Source of the DNA: an uncultured Bacteroidales bacterium
GTDB lineage: Bacteria > Bacteroidota > Bacteroidia > Bacteroidales > Paludibacteraceae
Reading direction: 5' to 3'
Assembly (NCBI GenBank): GCA_946406195.1
Contig: CAMJJT010000023.1
Coordinates: 1-34,519, forward strand
DNA length: 34,519 nucleotides
Made by a program: the position numbers and the translations under genes. Under the pieces are notes generated by a model, which saw nothing but the letters and a program-made list of their open reading frames with translations, did no database searches and had not been told where the DNA came from. Positions within the stretch are counted from its first letter, which is position 1. Every line of letters starts with the position of its first letter. Positions 32,974-34,519 of the stretch are shown piece by piece.

Positions 32974-33005
32974 GCAAAGGTACTACAAATTTTGCAAATA
33001 TGCAA
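32974..33005 (-). promoter_or_regulatory. Bacteroidota-type promoter for the helicase gene
   Basis: Minus strand TTGCATATTTG (-33 TTG at 33003-33005), 20 nt, TACCTTTGC (32974-32982). Identical to the galK promoter over 35 bp. Confidence 0.87.
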
Positions 33006-33049
33006 ACGTTCGGGGCTTTTTCGCCAAATTAAATGTAATTTTATGGATT

Positions 33050-33215
33050 TTGTACCTATATACAGCGGCTATGCTTGCATGAGACGATTATATATAGGTG
33101 CAAAATACGAAAGCCGTCTGGCTTGGCGAAAACACCCGCATTTGCCAATATTTTCCGCAAAACGCGAACGTACTTTCGAGGTGGGACGGTTTTATACCGT
33201 GTCGGTGCCCTCGAA
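33050..33215. other. Structured intergenic region between divergent promoters
   Basis: Two inverted repeats. The first is ttgtacctatata / tatataggtgcaa (33050-33062 / 33091-33103), 13 bp with one wobble. The second is nested: ttcgagg / cctcgaa (33175-33181 / 33209-33215) enclosing acggt-tttat-accgt (33186-33200). No credible protein frame. Candidate small RNA or regulator-binding region; I do not recognise a known family. Confidence 0.45.
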
Positions 33216-33249
33216 GTTACAAAAAATAATGCACATATGCAAATTTTTC

Positions 33250-33281
33250 TTGCACATCTCAGAATTTTTTTGTACCTTTGC
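33250..33281 (+). promoter_or_regulatory. Bacteroidota-type promoter for the remnant/acetyltransferase pair
   Basis: TTGCACATC (-33 TTG at 33250-33252), 20 nt, TACCTTTGC (33273-33281); the ATG at 33303 is about 16 nt after the expected start of transcription. Confidence 0.83.
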
Positions 33282-33302
33282 ACGCAAATCCATCCACAAA
33301 AA

Positions 33303-33464
33303 ATGAACACTAACCCGATTCGCTATAGCATCATCATTCCGCACAAGGACATCCCCAATCTTCTATATCAAAAGCCTCACTCTTCGCCCACAAACAGCAA
33401 CCTCCCAAACAAAAAGAACCCTATATCACCTATCTACTGTCACAAACAAACAATTAAGCTATGA
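33303..33464 (+). pseudogene. Truncated family-2 glycosyltransferase N-terminus (remnant)
   Basis: A 53-residue frame beginning MNTNPIRYSIIIPHKDIPNLL, which is how Bacteroidales GT-A family-2 glycosyltransferases start (first beta strand and nucleotide-binding turn). After about 20 residues the similarity ends and a Pro/Asn/Ser-rich tail follows with no DxD or other GT motif. It is the first frame after a good promoter, and its TGA overlaps the acetyltransferase ATG (ATGA). Most likely a deletion removed the rest of a glycosyltransferase and joined its promoter and start to the acetyltransferase. It may now act as a coupled leader peptide (inference). Confidence 0.6.
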
Positions 33465-33772
33465 TAACTATTCAACACAAAGAAACCGAAAAGAGCGGTA
33501 TTTTCGAGGCGTGGATGAGCGCCACGGAAGAAGGGGCATGTACCGAACAGGTGCAAGTAGGCGAAATGACGTACCAACGCCCCAATCCCGAACGGATGAT
33601 CATTGATCACACGCGTGTTTTTGAAGGCTATGAGGGACGCGGCATTGCGCGCCAGATGGTTCTTGCAGCAGTGGATTTTGCACGCTCCAACAACCGCCAG
33701 ATCATTCCTGTCTGCTCCTACGCACAAGCCTTCCTCACCCGCACAGACGAATACAAAGACATCTTGGGGTAA
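33461..33772 (+). CDS. Small GNAT-family acetyltransferase (YjdJ-like)
   Basis: 103-residue minimal GNAT domain of the type with a single compact fold. Seen: FEAWMSATEEG, MIIDHTRVFEGYEGRGIARQMVLAAVDFARSNN, where GYEGRGIARQ is the acetyl-CoA pyrophosphate loop (R/Q-x-x-G-x-A type), and IIPVCSYAQAFL, a conserved C-terminal stretch with Cys. The substrate is unknown. Translationally coupled to the glycosyltransferase remnant upstream and followed by a strong terminator. Confidence 0.9.
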   Translation: MITIQHKETEKSGIFEAWMSATEEGACTEQVQVGEMTYQRPNPERMIIDHTRVFEGYEGRGIARQMVLAAVDFARSNNRQIIPVCSYAQAFLTRTDEYKDILG

Positions 33773-33834
33773 AGCGATAATAACCACACAATGCAATGCA
33801 GTATATTGTGAGAGAGGAGGTAGCCGCCACTTTG

Positions 33835-33870
33835 AGAACCTCTAAGATTCGTCTTGGGGGTTCTTTCTTT
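33835..33870 (+). terminator. Intrinsic terminator with a UUCG tetraloop
   Basis: A 13-bp stem (agaacctctaaga / tcttgggggttct, two G-T wobbles) closed by ttcg, then ttcttt. It ends the acetyltransferase transcript. Confidence 0.9.
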
Positions 33871-34139
33871 GTATAGCATGTCCGGCGATGCAAGCGGTAA
33901 GCCGACCCCATCCTATAAAGAAATTTTGCGGAGCAAAGACAAAGACGTGAGCGAAGCGAAATAATCGACAGAGCGTAGTGGCGGAGAACACCTTATTAAA
34001 GGGGGAAAGAAAAAATCGAAAAAAAAATAAAAGTTCGCGAATAAAAAAGCTCAAAAGGAGAAAAGTTATTACATAAAAGAAAAATGCACCGAAAAATATT
34101 GGCATATCTCGAAAAATTATTGCACCTTGGATGTCGGTT
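33871..34139. other. Intergenic stretch without a supported gene
   Basis: Moderately GC-rich to about 33990, then strongly A-rich to the end of the regulator gene. A minus-strand frame of 87 codons here is low-complexity Phe/Leu and has no promoter or family feature, so I do not call it. No repeat array or clear hairpin beyond the terminator at its left edge. Confidence 0.6.
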
Positions 34140-34519
34140 TTATCCTAATTTTTCAATGATATCATCGCCATCTGCAAGACCGAGTTTTTGACGGACTTGG
34201 GTTTTGCGTTGGTAGATGGTTTGCAGACTTTGACGCGTTAGCATGTTGATCTCTTTCGTGGAGAAGTCGGCACGCAACAAACAGCAGAGTTGCAATTCCT
34301 TTTCATTGAGTACATCCGCAAAGCGTTGCTGCAAACGAAAATAGAAGCCGTCATACACAAGGTCAATTGTTTGGTAAATGCTTTGCCAATCGATTAACGC
34401 GGCGGCGGTATCCTCGTTCAACGCCATCAGTCGCGAAAGTAGATGTTGGTTGGCTTCGGTCGGTGTTCCGGCAATCGTTTTGATAATACCCAATTGCTGC
34501 AACATCAGTTTTCGCACAT
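34140..34519 (-). CDS. C-terminal part of a LuxR-type (TPR/HTH) transcriptional regulator
   Basis: About 126 residues at the window edge; the frame is open to the last base, so the gene continues outside. A helical segment is followed by a LuxR-like HTH: NEKELQLCCLLRADFSTKEINMLTR, then QSLQTIYQRKTQVRQKLGL and GDDIIEKLG. This end is characteristic of Bacteroidales regulators with N-terminal TPR repeats, a membrane helix and a C-terminal HTH, but the TPR part is not visible. The predicted role is DNA binding; the signal sensed is unknown. Confidence 0.82.
   Translation of the reverse strand, partial: VRKLMLQQLGIIKTIAGTPTEANQHLLSRLMALNEDTAAALIDWQSIYQTIDLVYDGFYFRLQQRFADVLNEKELQLCCLLRADFSTKEINMLTRQSLQTIYQRKTQVRQKLGLADGDDIIEKLG

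Noticed and set aside
33842..34105. 87-codon Phe/Leu-rich minus-strand frame
   Set aside because: Low-complexity translation of an A-rich tract, no promoter, partly overlapping a terminator hairpin.
34101..34135. Possible sigma-54 or -33/-7 promoter (ttggcatat...ttgcacc)
   Set aside because: The TGGC-to-TTGC distance is far too long for a -24/-12 site, and no TAnnTTTGC lies 20 nt after the TTG.

Overview
The window looks like part of a chromosome of an uncultured Bacteroidales bacterium (phylum Bacteroidota). Three things point there. Eleven promoters have the Bacteroidota form (TTG near -33, TAnnTTTGC near -7) and Shine-Dalgarno sequences are mostly absent. The gene families are typical: a short Wza-like export lipoprotein plus a Wzc-like BY-kinase, the order NtrC-type regulator - lptE - secG, a galK-galM-SGLT operon, GltS, a TPR/LuxR-type regulator C-terminus, and very large secreted proteins with a type IX-like C-terminal sorting tail. 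I see no rRNA, tRNA, CRISPR array, transposase or phage gene.

Layout. 61-5651 (minus): capsule/exopolysaccharide export pair, a four-helix-bundle protein and topoisomerase III, apparently one unit from a promoter at 5677-5708. 5764-8193 (plus): enhancer-binding-type regulator, lptE overlapping its stop codon, then secG with its own promoter and terminator. 8192-8907 (minus): overlapping nucleotidyltransferase/HEPN pair. 9032-23700 (minus): two tandem cassettes, each a giant secreted multidomain protein gene (about 1,890 and 2,540 residues, identical last 14 residues) followed by a tiny gene (50 and 52 residues) sharing the N-terminus M-x-K-Q-P-K-x-E-(V/I)-S type. 24189-28267 (minus): galactose uptake and Leloir genes. 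28513-28959 (plus) yqeY; 28980-30251 (minus) gltS; 30406-30696 (plus) DUF1294 protein; 30723-32957 (minus) Pif1-like helicase. 33303-33772 (plus): glycosyltransferase remnant overlapping a small acetyltransferase gene. 34140-34519 (minus): C-terminus of a LuxR-type regulator that leaves the window.

The most unusual feature is short tandem repeats. Heptamer arrays, each with its own sequence, abut stop codons (topB, wza, lptE, SGLT, galK, wzc), sit in a promoter, and lie in frame inside galK and the helicase. 16-bp units run through the lptE signal-peptide leader and the secG leader. Both giant genes carry 11-bp repeats between the start codon and the signal-peptide core. The larger one also has a G8 tract that puts its only plausible ATG out of frame with the 2,540-residue reading frame. 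Together these suggest slipped-strand (phase-variable) control of the surface proteins, although a homopolymer sequencing error could explain the G8 shift.

The window is rich in cell-envelope functions (polysaccharide export, LPS assembly, Sec translocation, giant surface proteins). The promoters of wza and both giant genes share an alternating purine-pyrimidine tract just upstream of -33 that the other promoters lack, hinting at shared control of surface genes.
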